From Prevotella sp. (GTDB lineage: Bacteria; Bacteroidota; Bacteroidia; Bacteroidales; Bacteroidaceae), in NCBI GenBank assembly GCA_017645645.1, contig JAGCOB010000019.1, positions 33,736 to 97,735 of the forward strand: a stretch of 64,000 bases of DNA, read 5' to 3'. This document shows positions 46,401 through 54,625 of this stretch, piece after piece; positions within the stretch are counted from its first letter, which is position 1; every line of letters starts with the position of its first letter. The translations under genes were made by a program, and so were the position numbers. The notes beneath the pieces were generated by a model, which was given only the letters and a program-made list of their open reading frames with translations, did no database searches and was not told the origin of the DNA.

Positions 46401-47191
46401 GTAGTGAACTGTGCAACAAGTTGAAGTCTGACTCCCTGACGCATAAGATCAAATTCGTACTGATGACCGACTCCGTCCTGACACCAGAAATGATGAAGGA
46501 CATGAATATCACCCTGGCGGCAGACGATTATCTTGCTAAACCGTTCAACGTACAGGAAGCTGTCATGCGCTTTAACAAACTGATGGGATTAGGTCCCGTC
46601 GAAATGGAACAGGATGCCATTGAGGGTCGTGAGACACGAATGCTGGAAGGTCGTAATGCAAGTATGACAACAGCAACCATGGTCTATGACGATGATGTCA
46701 TTGCTAACCAAAGTAATACCGAGTCAACAAGTGAGGAGCCTGTTGGAGAACAAGAGCCCCAGAAACAGGAAGAGCCCGCAGAGCAGGCTAAGAAGAACGA
46801 GCTCATGACACAATTCTACGGTGAAGATGAGACGATCGGTAATTACTCTATGAGTAACCTGATGGACCGCCAGTTGATGAAAAACGTAGAACAGTATGTC
46901 CTTCAGAATATGAGCCGTGGACAAATCAGTCTGGAAGAGATGGCATCTGCCATGGGAATGGGACGTGTTCCCTTCTTCCATAAGATTCGTAGCATCACGA
47001 CAAAGACTCCTGCGGAAGTTGTTCGTGAGATCCGACTGAAACACGCATGCGTCCTCTTGACAAAGACAAATATCAATATGAGTGAGCTTGCTATTAATAT
47101 CGGTTTCTCCACAGCAGAGAACTTCATTAATATCTTTAAGGAGAAATATGGTATGACACCACTCGAATACCGCCTTAAGAATAAAAAATAA
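43436..47191 (+). CDS. Hybrid regulator: reg_prop propeller, Y_Y_Y, degenerate kinase/receiver, AraC HTH
   Basis: The 1251-residue protein has an N-terminal membrane signal, then a periplasmic two-blade propeller of reg_prop repeats (ILKDGRGYIWFGTPAGLYRYDGY and many DRSGNIWIGTD-type units, to about 660). A Y_Y_Y domain, a membrane helix near 779-800, a coiled dimerisation region, a receiver (about 937-1060) and an AraC HTH (about 1150-1251) follow. It looks like a Bacteroides HTCS sensor but is gutted. The H-box reads SDELRQPM with Asp833 in place of His, no HATPase domain exists, and the receiver phosphoacceptor is Lys981 (DLVICKQNM) where Asp is expected. It may switch DNA binding by direct transmembrane conformational change. 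It follows kdsD by 35 bases with no promoter seen. Confidence 0.88.
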   Translation: MKGLKKILMVLMLALPLAAAGVYLFKTLDIKDGLTSSQINCILKDGRGYIWFGTPAGLYRYDGYTFKYFQSNSQDGSSLSDSYIISMQEALDGNLWIQTSAGYCVYHPQTETFERDMKQVFARMGIEGQPNVVFFDRHKNLWASIPNKGVVAYNMQQQLLYEFGYTDDTHGVPQGTICSIGECRDGAIIVYEDGRMVCCDIMHQQHTVWATDLIAHQHLRKSATLKVYADQADNIWLYGQGTLMFYNKSTNVWDTTIGNSLGLTGVAVDHSVNGMAGDRSGNIWIGTDRMGLIRMNVDSHQMEVVQPHDGKNQQTQETIGIQSVYVDDTDLLWVGTEKSGVAFYGDNIYKFQSSFLGDVTAIAEDANGKVWYGTSDKGIIDYNGPLASMKVSCMETTADGSLWVGSRQNGLTRIQEGTSRIFSAVRDSMKTLIDDHINALAKDKGGNLWIATNGGLQVYNPKMNTFSSYTRENGMLNTNNITCLFYGKNNVLLIGTSEGLMILNLSDRKKTILTGNSTNLKTFTNNYITQVYEDSRGLIWVGTREGLNVLNVANDSLNYITKKDGLCNNSICGITEDRSGNMWITTSNGVSRIVVQRNRQEGTFGYGLYNYDTKDGLQSNEFNTGAILTKSDGAVIFGGLFGINWVRDSRKEDQSTLPRVMLTQLFIGEEEILVGHDYDGNVILPQALNESNRIALKNSQNSFTIKFAAGNYNQGERLQFMYWMEGLEYDWRNGDALLHGVRFRDLGSGKYTLHVKAVSADGAVSNQERKLEITIERPWWLTWWMLSVYVLLAIVALVMWRYGYKRVKNFVMRKRTVVDELKRQREEIKLTSDELRQPMARMTTIIGNLAEKESDLEGREQLNSLHFQMLQIITRISEMQTILENPEAKAESTAKDRMELNDQGEITLPSLATSELTAKIQPLRLDKKTHKFSVVFIDDNREFNTFMNAHLREVYDFHVYDDIRLAIPDIEAMKADLVICKQNMKHMTGSELCNKLKSDSLTHKIKFVLMTDSVLTPEMMKDMNITLAADDYLAKPFNVQEAVMRFNKLMGLGPVEMEQDAIEGRETRMLEGRNASMTTATMVYDDDVIANQSNTESTSEEPVGEQEPQKQEEPAEQAKKNELMTQFYGEDETIGNYSMSNLMDRQLMKNVEQYVLQNMSRGQISLEEMASAMGMGRVPFFHKIRSITTKTPAEVVREIRLKHACVLLTKTNINMSELAINIGFSTAENFINIFKEKYGMTPLEYRLKNKK

Positions 47192-47192
47192 A

Positions 47193-48452
47193 ATGCTGCG
47201 AACATTATTCATCGCAATATTCGTTCTCCTTATCCAACCAGCGAGTGCCCAGACAAGCGACTCGCTGATTGTTCGTACATTACGTTCCAAGAACATCGTA
47301 TTCTCCAATGACAATTCAGTGACACTCCTCATGTCAGGACAGGAAAAGTTCGATGACATGTTCCGTGCCATCCGTCAGGCAAAGAGCAGTATTCATCTGG
47401 AGTATTTCAATTTCCGCAATGACTCTATCGCCTCCTTACTCTTCGACATCCTCAGGGAAAAACGGAAAGAGGGTGTTGAGGTACGGGCTATGTTTGACGG
47501 TTTTGGCAATGACTCCAACAATCAGCCACTGAAGAAATACCACCTGAAAGCATTACGGGACGACAGTATTCAAATCGTAGAATATGAGCCCATCCGTTTT
47601 CCTTGGATTAATAAGATTTTCGGACGCGATCATCGGAAGATAGTCGTGATTGACGGACAGATTGCCTATACCGGTGGCATGAACGTCGCTGACTATTATA
47701 TCAAAGGTACGGAGCAAGTCGGAGAATGGCGTGATATGCACTGCCGTATTGAAGGGGACGCTGTCAACGAACTCCAGAAAATATTCATAAGGATATGGAA
47801 TCGGACAACAGGTGAGAACGTACATGGTATGAAATACTATCGGGGTGGTACCTTGACAAAATTCGAGGGACTGAAGCCTGACACCACCTCTACTGCAGGT
47901 AGGAAAATGGTGGGTATCATCACCCGGGAGCCTCATCGGACACCTTCCATCATGCGTGACTTCTATATCAGTGCCATTGACCAGGCACAAGACTCTATCA
48001 AGATCATCAACCCCTACTTCACCCTTATTCCGAGTGTCACCCGTGCCCTGACTCGTGCCATCAGGCGTGGTGTTAAAGTAGAGATTATGCAGTCAGCGAA
48101 GAGTGACATTCCCCTGACTCCTGACTGTGCCTATTATCAGGCACACAAACTGATGAAGCGCGGGGCCACTATCTGGATGTACGAGCCTGGATTCCACCAC
48201 TCCAAGATCATGATGGTAGACGGACGGTTCTGTACGATAGGCAGTACGAACCTGGATGCCCGCAGCCTGAAATGTGACTTCGAGCAGAATGCCGTGATCA
48301 TTGACAAGCCGACAACGAAAGAACTGGATGACATGTTTGCCCGGGACACTCAGAAATGTTTCCTCCTGACTCCTGAGTCATGGGACCAGTTCCGTACAGG
48401 CTGGCAGAAATTCCGCGGCTGGTTTGCCCATTTGTTAGCTCCCTTCCTATAA
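47193..48452 (+). CDS. Phospholipase D-type cardiolipin synthase
   Basis: The 419-residue protein has a signal-like N-terminus (MLRTLFIAIFVLLIQPASA) and two HKD motifs: HRKIVVID near residue 148 with GGMN after it, and HSKIMMVD near 336 with GSTN after it. This two-motif layout matches bacterial cardiolipin synthases of the Cls type, which join two phosphatidylglycerols. It lacks the two N-terminal membrane helices of ClsA and so resembles ClsB/ClsC, but with an export signal. It begins one base after the regulator stop and lies four bases before the acyltransferase, so the three are likely cotranscribed. Confidence 0.88.
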   Translation: MLRTLFIAIFVLLIQPASAQTSDSLIVRTLRSKNIVFSNDNSVTLLMSGQEKFDDMFRAIRQAKSSIHLEYFNFRNDSIASLLFDILREKRKEGVEVRAMFDGFGNDSNNQPLKKYHLKALRDDSIQIVEYEPIRFPWINKIFGRDHRKIVVIDGQIAYTGGMNVADYYIKGTEQVGEWRDMHCRIEGDAVNELQKIFIRIWNRTTGENVHGMKYYRGGTLTKFEGLKPDTTSTAGRKMVGIITREPHRTPSIMRDFYISAIDQAQDSIKIINPYFTLIPSVTRALTRAIRRGVKVEIMQSAKSDIPLTPDCAYYQAHKLMKRGATIWMYEPGFHHSKIMMVDGRFCTIGSTNLDARSLKCDFEQNAVIIDKPTTKELDDMFARDTQKCFLLTPESWDQFRTGWQKFRGWFAHLLAPFL

Positions 48453-48456
48453 CACT

Positions 48457-49575
48457 ATGCAGCGCAATACCGTCATCTCCATCTGCAAAGCACTTGCCAT
48501 CATCCTGATGGTCATTGGTCATGCTGATGCCCCTGATGTGGTCAACTCCTTCCTTTATGAGTTCCATATGCCTGTCTTCTTCATCACGGCAGGCTATTTC
48601 TTCTCGCTACGCTATCTCCATGACGAAACGACATTCATCAAGAAACGCTTCAAGGGACTGTATGTTCCTTTCCTGCAATGGTCGGTCTTCTTCCTGATTA
48701 TCCACAACTGGATGTTTGACCTCGGCATCCTCAACGAGCAGTACGGCAACTGGAGCGGTGGAGTGACCCACCCCTACTCCTGGCATCAGATGCAACAGAA
48801 CCTATGGAACATGGTGACGGCGATGGGCGGTTACGACCAGTTCCTATGCGGTGCCTTCTGGTTCTTCCGGGGTCTCTTGGTGGCAAGTATCGCATACCTT
48901 ATTATATATAAGGGGATTGACTACCTGGCAGGACAATATGAAAAACTCTCTCCTCATCGCGAACTCCTTGCCCCTATTGGAGTTTGTGTCTTCATGCTCC
49001 TGCTGGCAGCATGGAAGACATCGGAAGGACTCCGTATCATCACACTGATCCAGGGAGGCTATCGGGAAATCATGGGTACCTTCTTCTTCGGATGTGGCTT
49101 CTTGTTTCACAAATGGGAGCATCATTACAGAATATCATGGTGGATGACTTTGGTCTTTGCCGTCATCGTCTTCCTCTTCTCTAAATACCTGACAGCCAAC
49201 ATGAACTGGCGCTCGTCGTTCATCCAGTTCATCTCACTGCCTGTCCCTGCCATCTGCGGTTTCCTGATGACTTACAACATAGCCCATTACCTGAATCGTA
49301 AGGAGGGAGTTGTCAAGCGTTTCCTGGTATTCTGCGGCGACAACACCCTACCCGTTTTTATTTTCCATATCATCAGCTATAAGGTTGTCAGCCTGATCAA
49401 GATATGGTATTACGACATGGACTTTGCCCAGATTGGATGCCACATGGTGATCCACGACCATGCCAAGGAAGACTGGTTCTGGATTCTCTATGCCATTGTC
49501 GGATTGGGAATTCCTTTAGGATGGACCTGGTGTTATCAGGAAATCAGGAAAAAATTGCAGCATACATCAGTCTGA
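48457..49575 (+). CDS. Integral membrane acyltransferase (family 3)
   Basis: The 372-residue, ten-helix protein fits acyltransferase family 3 (OafA/NodX type). The N-terminal catalytic His is in LAIILMVIGHADAP; EFHMPVFFITAGYFFSLR and RFKGLYVPFLQW follow as in that family. These enzymes transfer acyl groups, often O-acetyl, to exported sugars. The acceptor is unknown; surface polysaccharide or lipid-linked sugar is plausible from the nearby kdsAD, but not shown. Its 3' end overlaps the convergent TPR gene by 32 bases. Confidence 0.82.
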   Translation: MQRNTVISICKALAIILMVIGHADAPDVVNSFLYEFHMPVFFITAGYFFSLRYLHDETTFIKKRFKGLYVPFLQWSVFFLIIHNWMFDLGILNEQYGNWSGGVTHPYSWHQMQQNLWNMVTAMGGYDQFLCGAFWFFRGLLVASIAYLIIYKGIDYLAGQYEKLSPHRELLAPIGVCVFMLLLAAWKTSEGLRIITLIQGGYREIMGTFFFGCGFLFHKWEHHYRISWWMTLVFAVIVFLFSKYLTANMNWRSSFIQFISLPVPAICGFLMTYNIAHYLNRKEGVVKRFLVFCGDNTLPVFIFHIISYKVVSLIKIWYYDMDFAQIGCHMVIHDHAKEDWFWILYAIVGLGIPLGWTWCYQEIRKKLQHTSV

Positions 49576-51682
49576 CTTGTATCTCACTGATAGCATACGC
49601 TTCTATCAACTGGGAGTCAAAACTAAAGAATGCCTCATCGGGACGAACATCTCCTATTGCTTTCTTAAAACAGTGAACGGCTTCATCCATCCTGCCTGAG
49701 AACCAACAGCAATAGCCAAAATGCTCCCAGTCTTCCCGAAGGACCTTCTCTTCTGATGTCAACTTCTTGTATATCTTATCCGCCTGTTCCAGTTGGTGGC
49801 TACAAAGATGTGTCCAGGCAAGTACCCGATTCACGTGATTGTCCTCCGGATGATTATAATTCAACCGATACAATATCTTCAAAGCCCCTTCATAGTCTTT
49901 CAGATTGACAAGACAGATTGACTTGTTCAGCAGATAACTGGTCTTGTCTGGATTCATCATCAGCAGTTCGTCATAAGCCTCGGCAGACTCTTCAAACGCT
50001 CCTATATTAAACATTTCACGGGCATATCCTTGAAGTGCCTTCTGGTTTCCCGGCTCCAGTTCCAATGCCTTCACGAACATCCCTGACCAGATATAGTATT
50101 GTACAGTATGATGGTCGTCACTATAAGAATCCAACAACCGCTGGGCATTCTCCTCTAACTTCTGCCGTTTTAACAAGCGTACAATCTGGTCCTTATACGG
50201 TTCCAGCGGAGAAGCTTTGAAAAGCCAAAGACTGAAAAACTCACAAGTACCTAATTCGTTATGACTCGTGTCAAAGGGATTCTGGAACTCATTCCTACTG
50301 GGATACAATCGGAAGAAGCGATACATGTCCATCAGATAGGTCCGACGGAGAAAAGCAGGTGTCTGCATATCCTCTTCCGGGACTTCTCCCATCGTAGCCT
50401 CTCCGCGCTCCAGCATCTTCCGCATGCCCTCCGGCATCCGTTCCATGACCTGTTGGAAAGCAATCATAAAAGAATACTTGTCACTATTACAGAAAGGACC
50501 TTGCCGCATCACCTTCTCCAGAAACTTATTTCCTTCCATCCTGTGTACAAAATGGATGATATCAGGATGCTGCATATAGAAAGGAACGAACCAGTTGCTG
50601 ATATCATAAAAGAAGGGGAAACGCTTCATCTGGGAAAAACCGCCGAAATAGATATCCGAGCCCTGTTTCTGCATATCCATCATACGACCAAATGTCTCCT
50701 CCAATTTCTCCATACGCTGTTCAGAAGCTTCCGGGTGCAGGATATCCTCCATTGGGTCGTCTTCCCGTTCCTCTATACCAAAACGGGTAAACTGGAGATT
50801 GTTATTCTTCAGGATATCCGGCATAATCTCCTGCTGGATGGTATGGGTGTCCTTCTCGGCATTCAGACAATAGACCAACTGCATCTGTAACTCCGTCAAT
50901 TCCTCACACACCTTTTCCGACGTGAGAAGCGATAATACTATCTCCTCTTGTTCCGGATAAACCTTACGTATATCTTCTTTCAGCGACAACGCCCAGCCCA
51001 CCAAGGCACGCTGCCGTACAGCCTCGTCCTGTGAGCGGCGATAGACATTGACCAGTGTACGGAACTTTGCCATATCAAACTGGTTCAGCAACGACAAGGT
51101 CACCGAAGACACCAGAAGTTGTTGGTCATTACTGTCAATGGTCGGGGATATCAGTATCTCCTCAAAGTCGTGTCCTACTCCCTCCGTCCACATCCGGGAG
51201 GTCAGGACATATGAGAACAGATTATTCATCTGTGTCTGATGCTCTTTATAGAGAAGCTCTGCTTTCTCCTGTCTTGTATTTTCCGGTTCCAGTTCCAACA
51301 TGGCGACACCACTCACAAATGCCTCCATTTCTCGACGGATCTCTGACAACGACCAGTCCTGACGCTCCAGACGAACCCGGTTGAAAATACCTGCCAACAC
51401 TGGATACGAGCGCATCCGGTGATAGGTGGCGATATTGGCATAGAGTACATAGACTCGTTGCAGCAGATGCTGATAAAGCTGTTCCAGTTGCGGGTCATTC
51501 ACCCCACGACGCCAATAGTCCGTCATCAGTTCGTATTCCGCCTTGATACCATTCAGACGTTCAGAAGTCTGGGGTTGAGGATAAGCGGCAAGATAGGTTT
51601 CCATCTCTGCAATGGCAAGTCCTGCATTACCTTGATGCAATTCGATGGCCACTCTCCGTAATTGATTTTCCGTACCCGTCAT
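49544..51682 (-). CDS. Cytoplasmic tetratricopeptide-repeat protein
   Basis: The 712-residue, highly charged protein has no signal peptide. TPR-like helix pairs are evident at the N-terminus (VAIELHQGNAGLAIAEMETYLAAYPQ) and clearly in the C-terminal third (NPDKTSYLLNKSICLVNLKDYEGALKILYRLNYNHPEDNHVNRVLAWTHLC; YCCWFSGRMDEAVHCFKKAIGDVRPDEAFFSF). The middle is alpha-helical without a recognised domain. Such proteins are scaffolds; the partner is unknown. The start at 51682 lies three bases after the stop of the binding lipoprotein, so the two are probably cotranscribed. The end overlaps the acyltransferase gene in an antisense manner. Confidence 0.8.
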   Translation of the reverse strand: MTGTENQLRRVAIELHQGNAGLAIAEMETYLAAYPQPQTSERLNGIKAEYELMTDYWRRGVNDPQLEQLYQHLLQRVYVLYANIATYHRMRSYPVLAGIFNRVRLERQDWSLSEIRREMEAFVSGVAMLELEPENTRQEKAELLYKEHQTQMNNLFSYVLTSRMWTEGVGHDFEEILISPTIDSNDQQLLVSSVTLSLLNQFDMAKFRTLVNVYRRSQDEAVRQRALVGWALSLKEDIRKVYPEQEEIVLSLLTSEKVCEELTELQMQLVYCLNAEKDTHTIQQEIMPDILKNNNLQFTRFGIEEREDDPMEDILHPEASEQRMEKLEETFGRMMDMQKQGSDIYFGGFSQMKRFPFFYDISNWFVPFYMQHPDIIHFVHRMEGNKFLEKVMRQGPFCNSDKYSFMIAFQQVMERMPEGMRKMLERGEATMGEVPEEDMQTPAFLRRTYLMDMYRFFRLYPSRNEFQNPFDTSHNELGTCEFFSLWLFKASPLEPYKDQIVRLLKRQKLEENAQRLLDSYSDDHHTVQYYIWSGMFVKALELEPGNQKALQGYAREMFNIGAFEESAEAYDELLMMNPDKTSYLLNKSICLVNLKDYEGALKILYRLNYNHPEDNHVNRVLAWTHLCSHQLEQADKIYKKLTSEEKVLREDWEHFGYCCWFSGRMDEAVHCFKKAIGDVRPDEAFFSFDSQLIEAYAISEIQVRLMYAAIFS

Positions 51683-51685
51683 AAA

Positions 51686-52606
51686 CTATTTCTTTTGAAG
51701 CCACTTCTGTGCCATATCCATATCCTTCTGACGAGGGCCAATGGCATGTTGGTATTTGATGTCTTTCGGCAACGAATCGACAACAGCAGACGGTACACCA
51801 CAATTTTTCACGATCAAGTCACGATACCGTTTCACTCCATATTTGTTGATAGAGTCACAAGCCATATTATAGGCTTTCACGAAAAGGTCCAGTTGCTTCT
51901 GTCTTTCGGGACGGCGCATCTCCTTCTCACGGAAGGCAATCGCCCCCATCTGTATATCCAGTTTACGTGTATCCAATACGACAGGATTCTTTGCCATACG
52001 CGCCATGGTTGCCTGAGGCTCAGAGAAGAACAGGGCATCCATCTCGTTATTCTGCAACATCTGCATCCGCACATTCAGGTCGTTGATCTGTACCCGGAAC
52101 ACATGTTCTTCCCGCAGCTTCACCGAATCAACGATAAGGTCACAGAGCATATCAGTCACCGAGAAACGGGTCATCGCCACCATCTTGTCATCCAGTTGCT
52201 TCAACTGACGGATTCGTGAGTTATGGTTGGTAATCAACTGCCAGTAACTGTTCGTCGCAGCCACATAGCGCAGCTTGACACCTCGTTTCTCAATACATGC
52301 CGCCCTGACGAGATCGGTCACACTACCCTCTACCCTTTGACGTTCCAAGGCAGTATCACAGTCAATATGTGCCATAAACGGCTTCAGACGTACGCCACCG
52401 TTGAGCGTGTCAAACAAATGGTGATATGCTGCCACATACATCGGCAGACAGTCCATTGTCGGCATCACGGCAATCTTCAGTGCCGCCGAGTCTCTACGCA
52501 GAGCCTCCCGACGTTGTTTCCGCGTCTGTCGCTTCGTCTCTTCGTAGGACTGTCCGCACGCCACTAGTAGCACCAGACTTATCAAGAAAAAAACAAACTT
52601 CTTCAT
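51686..52606 (-). CDS. Periplasmic substrate-binding lipoprotein (NMT1/THI5-like)
   Basis: From the ATG at 52606 this is a 306-residue lipoprotein (MKKFVFFLISLVLLVACGQS, lipobox LVAC). After a basic linker the mature part reads as an ABC-type binding domain: LKIAVMPTMDCLPMYVAAYHHLF, QRVEGSVTDLVRAACIEKRG, VAMTRFSVTDMLCDLIVDS, INDLNVRMQMLQNNEMDALFFSEPQATMA. This resembles the NMT1/THI5 and SsuA group. No permease or ATPase is adjacent, so the system may be split or the protein may serve as a sensor. The promoter element upstream ends only 10 bases before the ATG, which suggests an almost absent leader. Confidence 0.8.
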   Translation of the reverse strand: MKKFVFFLISLVLLVACGQSYEETKRQTRKQRREALRRDSAALKIAVMPTMDCLPMYVAAYHHLFDTLNGGVRLKPFMAHIDCDTALERQRVEGSVTDLVRAACIEKRGVKLRYVAATNSYWQLITNHNSRIRQLKQLDDKMVAMTRFSVTDMLCDLIVDSVKLREEHVFRVQINDLNVRMQMLQNNEMDALFFSEPQATMARMAKNPVVLDTRKLDIQMGAIAFREKEMRRPERQKQLDLFVKAYNMACDSINKYGVKRYRDLIVKNCGVPSAVVDSLPKDIKYQHAIGPRQKDMDMAQKWLQKK

Positions 52607-52616
52607 AATCAGAATG

Positions 52617-52624
52617 CAAAGATA
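52617..52624 (-). promoter_or_regulatory. -7 element TATCTTTG for the binding lipoprotein gene
   Basis: The minus strand reads GTGTATCTTTGCATTC. With initiation about 7 bases after the element, the leader to the ATG at 52606 would be about four bases. Confidence 0.65.
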
Positions 52625-52720
52625 CACATTATATTTCAAATGAACACATAATCATTCCATTTCTTTGTGAAACTAAAAGATAAAATCAAGCTTTTTCTTG
52701 CAAAGTTGCACGAAAAGATA

Positions 52721-52728
52721 TAACTTTG
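52721..52728 (+). promoter_or_regulatory. -7 element TAACTTTG for the aspartyl protease gene
   Basis: TAACTTTGCA ends 26 bases before the ATG at 52755 and matches TAnnTTTG. Confidence 0.65.
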
Positions 52729-52754
52729 CATGAAGAATATAACAAAAAGACGAT

Positions 52755-53642
52755 ATGAAAATAATATTCTTGCTTATATTTGTATTATCAATCCAAAGCA
52801 TGAATGCCCAGCGCATTCGTTTTAAGGAAGTAAATAATCACATGATTGCTGAAATAAGTGTGAACAAACAAGCAAAAGCTCGTGCACTAATTGACACAGG
52901 TAGCTCTATTACTGTGCTTGACAGCAGTTTTGTCATATCGTCTGGATTGGAGTTGAACTTGATACCCTGCCATTGTGCTTTACGTTTGCCCGCCATTGGC
53001 AAAACGCTATGGTGTTACCATCTATTGTCTGACACGCTGGATATCAATGGTCTTCGTAATACAAGACCGGTGTATGTCGCCGATTTGAAACAGGCAAGGA
53101 AATGGTTTAAAAATGGAGATTATGATATGGTAATGGGCAGTTGCTATAAAGCAAAAGACGGCAGTCAGATGTTAACCTTGAAAATTACTGACGGCTATGT
53201 GGAATATGGTAAGCGTGACTTGCCTGAGAAAAAATACAAGCGTGGCATCATGACAATCGACAAAAATGGATTTGTAGGAACTGACGCTCCTCTGCGTATC
53301 ATGGATTACAACTACAAATCAGGACAGATTATTGGGAGATTTTTCTTTGATACTGGCAATGCAAACTTTTTCACGATATTCGGTAAGAGCGAGGGTGTGA
53401 TAGAATCTCTTGACAGACAAGGGTTTGAACTTTTAGAAAAATTGAAAGACGGAAAGAAGATTCAATACATTAAGATGGACTCTGCCGAAATGTTGGGCAA
53501 GAAGGTCAATATGGAAAAGAAAATTCTGTCGATACTTCCCACAAAACTTAGTGGGGGCTATACAGGTGCGATAGGATACAAGTTCTTAAGAGAAATTGAG
53601 CTTGTATTAGATTACGATAATAATTTCTTATATATAAGATAA
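52755..53642 (+). CDS. Secreted retropepsin/pepsin-like aspartyl protease homologue
   Basis: The 295-residue protein has a signal peptide (MKIIFLLIFVLSIQSMNA). Two Asp-Thr-Gly motifs mark a bilobed aspartic protease: Asp47 in ALIDTGSSITVLD and Asp199 in RFFFDTGNANFFTIF, each followed by hydrophobic strands, and a closing GAIGYKFLREIELVLDYDNNFLYI. Similar Bacteroidales proteins are annotated as aspartyl proteases of unknown target. The gene is visibly more AT-rich than its neighbours, hinting at foreign origin. It is flanked by a promoter element and an intrinsic terminator, so it is monocistronic. Confidence 0.82.
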   Translation: MKIIFLLIFVLSIQSMNAQRIRFKEVNNHMIAEISVNKQAKARALIDTGSSITVLDSSFVISSGLELNLIPCHCALRLPAIGKTLWCYHLLSDTLDINGLRNTRPVYVADLKQARKWFKNGDYDMVMGSCYKAKDGSQMLTLKITDGYVEYGKRDLPEKKYKRGIMTIDKNGFVGTDAPLRIMDYNYKSGQIIGRFFFDTGNANFFTIFGKSEGVIESLDRQGFELLEKLKDGKKIQYIKMDSAEMLGKKVNMEKKILSILPTKLSGGYTGAIGYKFLREIELVLDYDNNFLYIR

Positions 53643-53677
53643 TGCTCACAGGGGGACTTCCCCGTGTGCTCATATAG

Positions 53678-53716
53678 AAAAGACTGGATGTATATGTAAC
53701 TTCCAGTCTTTTGTTT
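53678..53716 (+). terminator. Intrinsic terminator after the aspartyl protease gene
   Basis: An 11-base perfect stem (53678-53688 AAAAGACTGGA with 53702-53712) closes a 13-base loop, with the T-rich arm running into GTTTTTA. A second G/C-rich hairpin (CACAGGGG/CCCCGTGTG, about 53647-53668) precedes it. It may also work on the minus strand for the convergent decayed gene. Confidence 0.85.
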
Positions 53717-53735
53717 TTATGTGAGTGCTTTGTTA

Positions 53736-54439
53736 TTAGAGGGCGAACTTGTAACCTATAGTCAGTGTGAATACGCTGTTCTTGCTGTCCTTGACGCCAA
53801 CAAAACTTTCTTTGTTCAGCTGGTGAGACCAATCTGGTAACGTGCGTCGATAGTAATAGGCACCTTGAACTGATAAGAAACACCTACAGGAATAGAGAAA
53901 TCAAACTTCTTGTACTGGTCTTTCATATCGACAGTACCGTAAAGGTCCACTTTCCTGTTAACACCATCTCCTAATATGTCGTAATGGGTTTCTCCATGTG
54001 CAAAGAATTTTGAGGAAACAAGGAATCCAAACTGAACACCTGCCTTAACAGCAAAACCCTTGAAGATGTAGTAGTTTGCTACAATAGGAACTTTGATGTA
54101 GCCCAGAATATCGCTCTGGTTTTTGATCTTGATTTTGGCACCTCCATCAAAATATTCAATGTCTTCCCATCCACAACCCTGAGAAGTGTAGTTCACACCT
54201 GCAGCAACGCTGAATTTCTCAGCAAACTGATATTCAGCCTCACAACCGATGATATAACCTACTCTCATCTTCTTTTTCAGTTCTATACCATCATCAAGGT
54301 CAAACGAACCTGCGTTTGTAACTGATGATACAACACTACCAACGTATGGTTGCAACGACCATGTGCCTTTCTCAAACTGTGCGTTGGCGCTTACTGTAGC
54401 CATAAAGGCAGCTACTGCCATCATAATAGTCTATTTCAT
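53736..54439 (-). pseudogene. Decayed outer membrane beta-barrel gene (nonsense codon and frameshift)
   Basis: The minus strand from 54439 reads ATG AAA TAG ACT ATT ATG ATG GCA. With TAG read as AAG the protein would begin MKKTIMMAVAAFMATVSANA, a proper signal peptide, so codon 3 is a nonsense change. A barrel of about 200 residues follows (WSLQPYVGSVVSS, VGYIIGCEAEYQFAEKFSVAAGVNYTS, VKAGVQFGFLVSS). It stops at 53816 after DARYQIGLTS. In the next frame the missing end is intact (LNKESFVGVKDSKNSVFTLTIGYKFAL, stop 53736-53738), so one base has been lost near 53816-53825. Internal ATGs at 54424 could give a protein lacking a normal signal n-region. Two lesions make real decay likelier than a sequencing error. 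Confidence 0.82.
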
Positions 54440-54492
54440 AATCTTGCCAGAAATTAAAATTAATGAATAAAAGTTATTATTATAATATGCTA

Positions 54493-54500
54493 CAAAGATA
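54493..54500 (-). promoter_or_regulatory. -7 element TATCTTTG for the decayed beta-barrel gene
   Basis: The minus strand reads TTTATCTTTGTAGC, a TAnnTTTG match ending about 54 bases before the original ATG at 54439; the promoter appears intact although the gene is broken. Confidence 0.6.
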
Positions 54501-54504
54501 AATA

Positions 54505-54512
54505 TAATTTTG
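54505..54512 (+). promoter_or_regulatory. Candidate -7 element TAATTTTG reading into the repeat region
   Basis: TAATTTTGCA on the plus strand matches TAnnTTTG. No gene follows before hsdM, whose own promoter is at 54981; a transcript from here would cover the palindrome and tandem repeats. The motif is short and the area AT-rich, so chance is possible. Confidence 0.4.
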
Positions 54513-54625
54513 CAATATGCAATAAGAATAGGTTAAAAAGTACATAGGAGCGGACCTAAGAGGAGCGAGAAGCACGCAAGCACAGAATGGCGAAGGGGGT
54601 TGAGGAATACCAGGAAATCCAAAAA

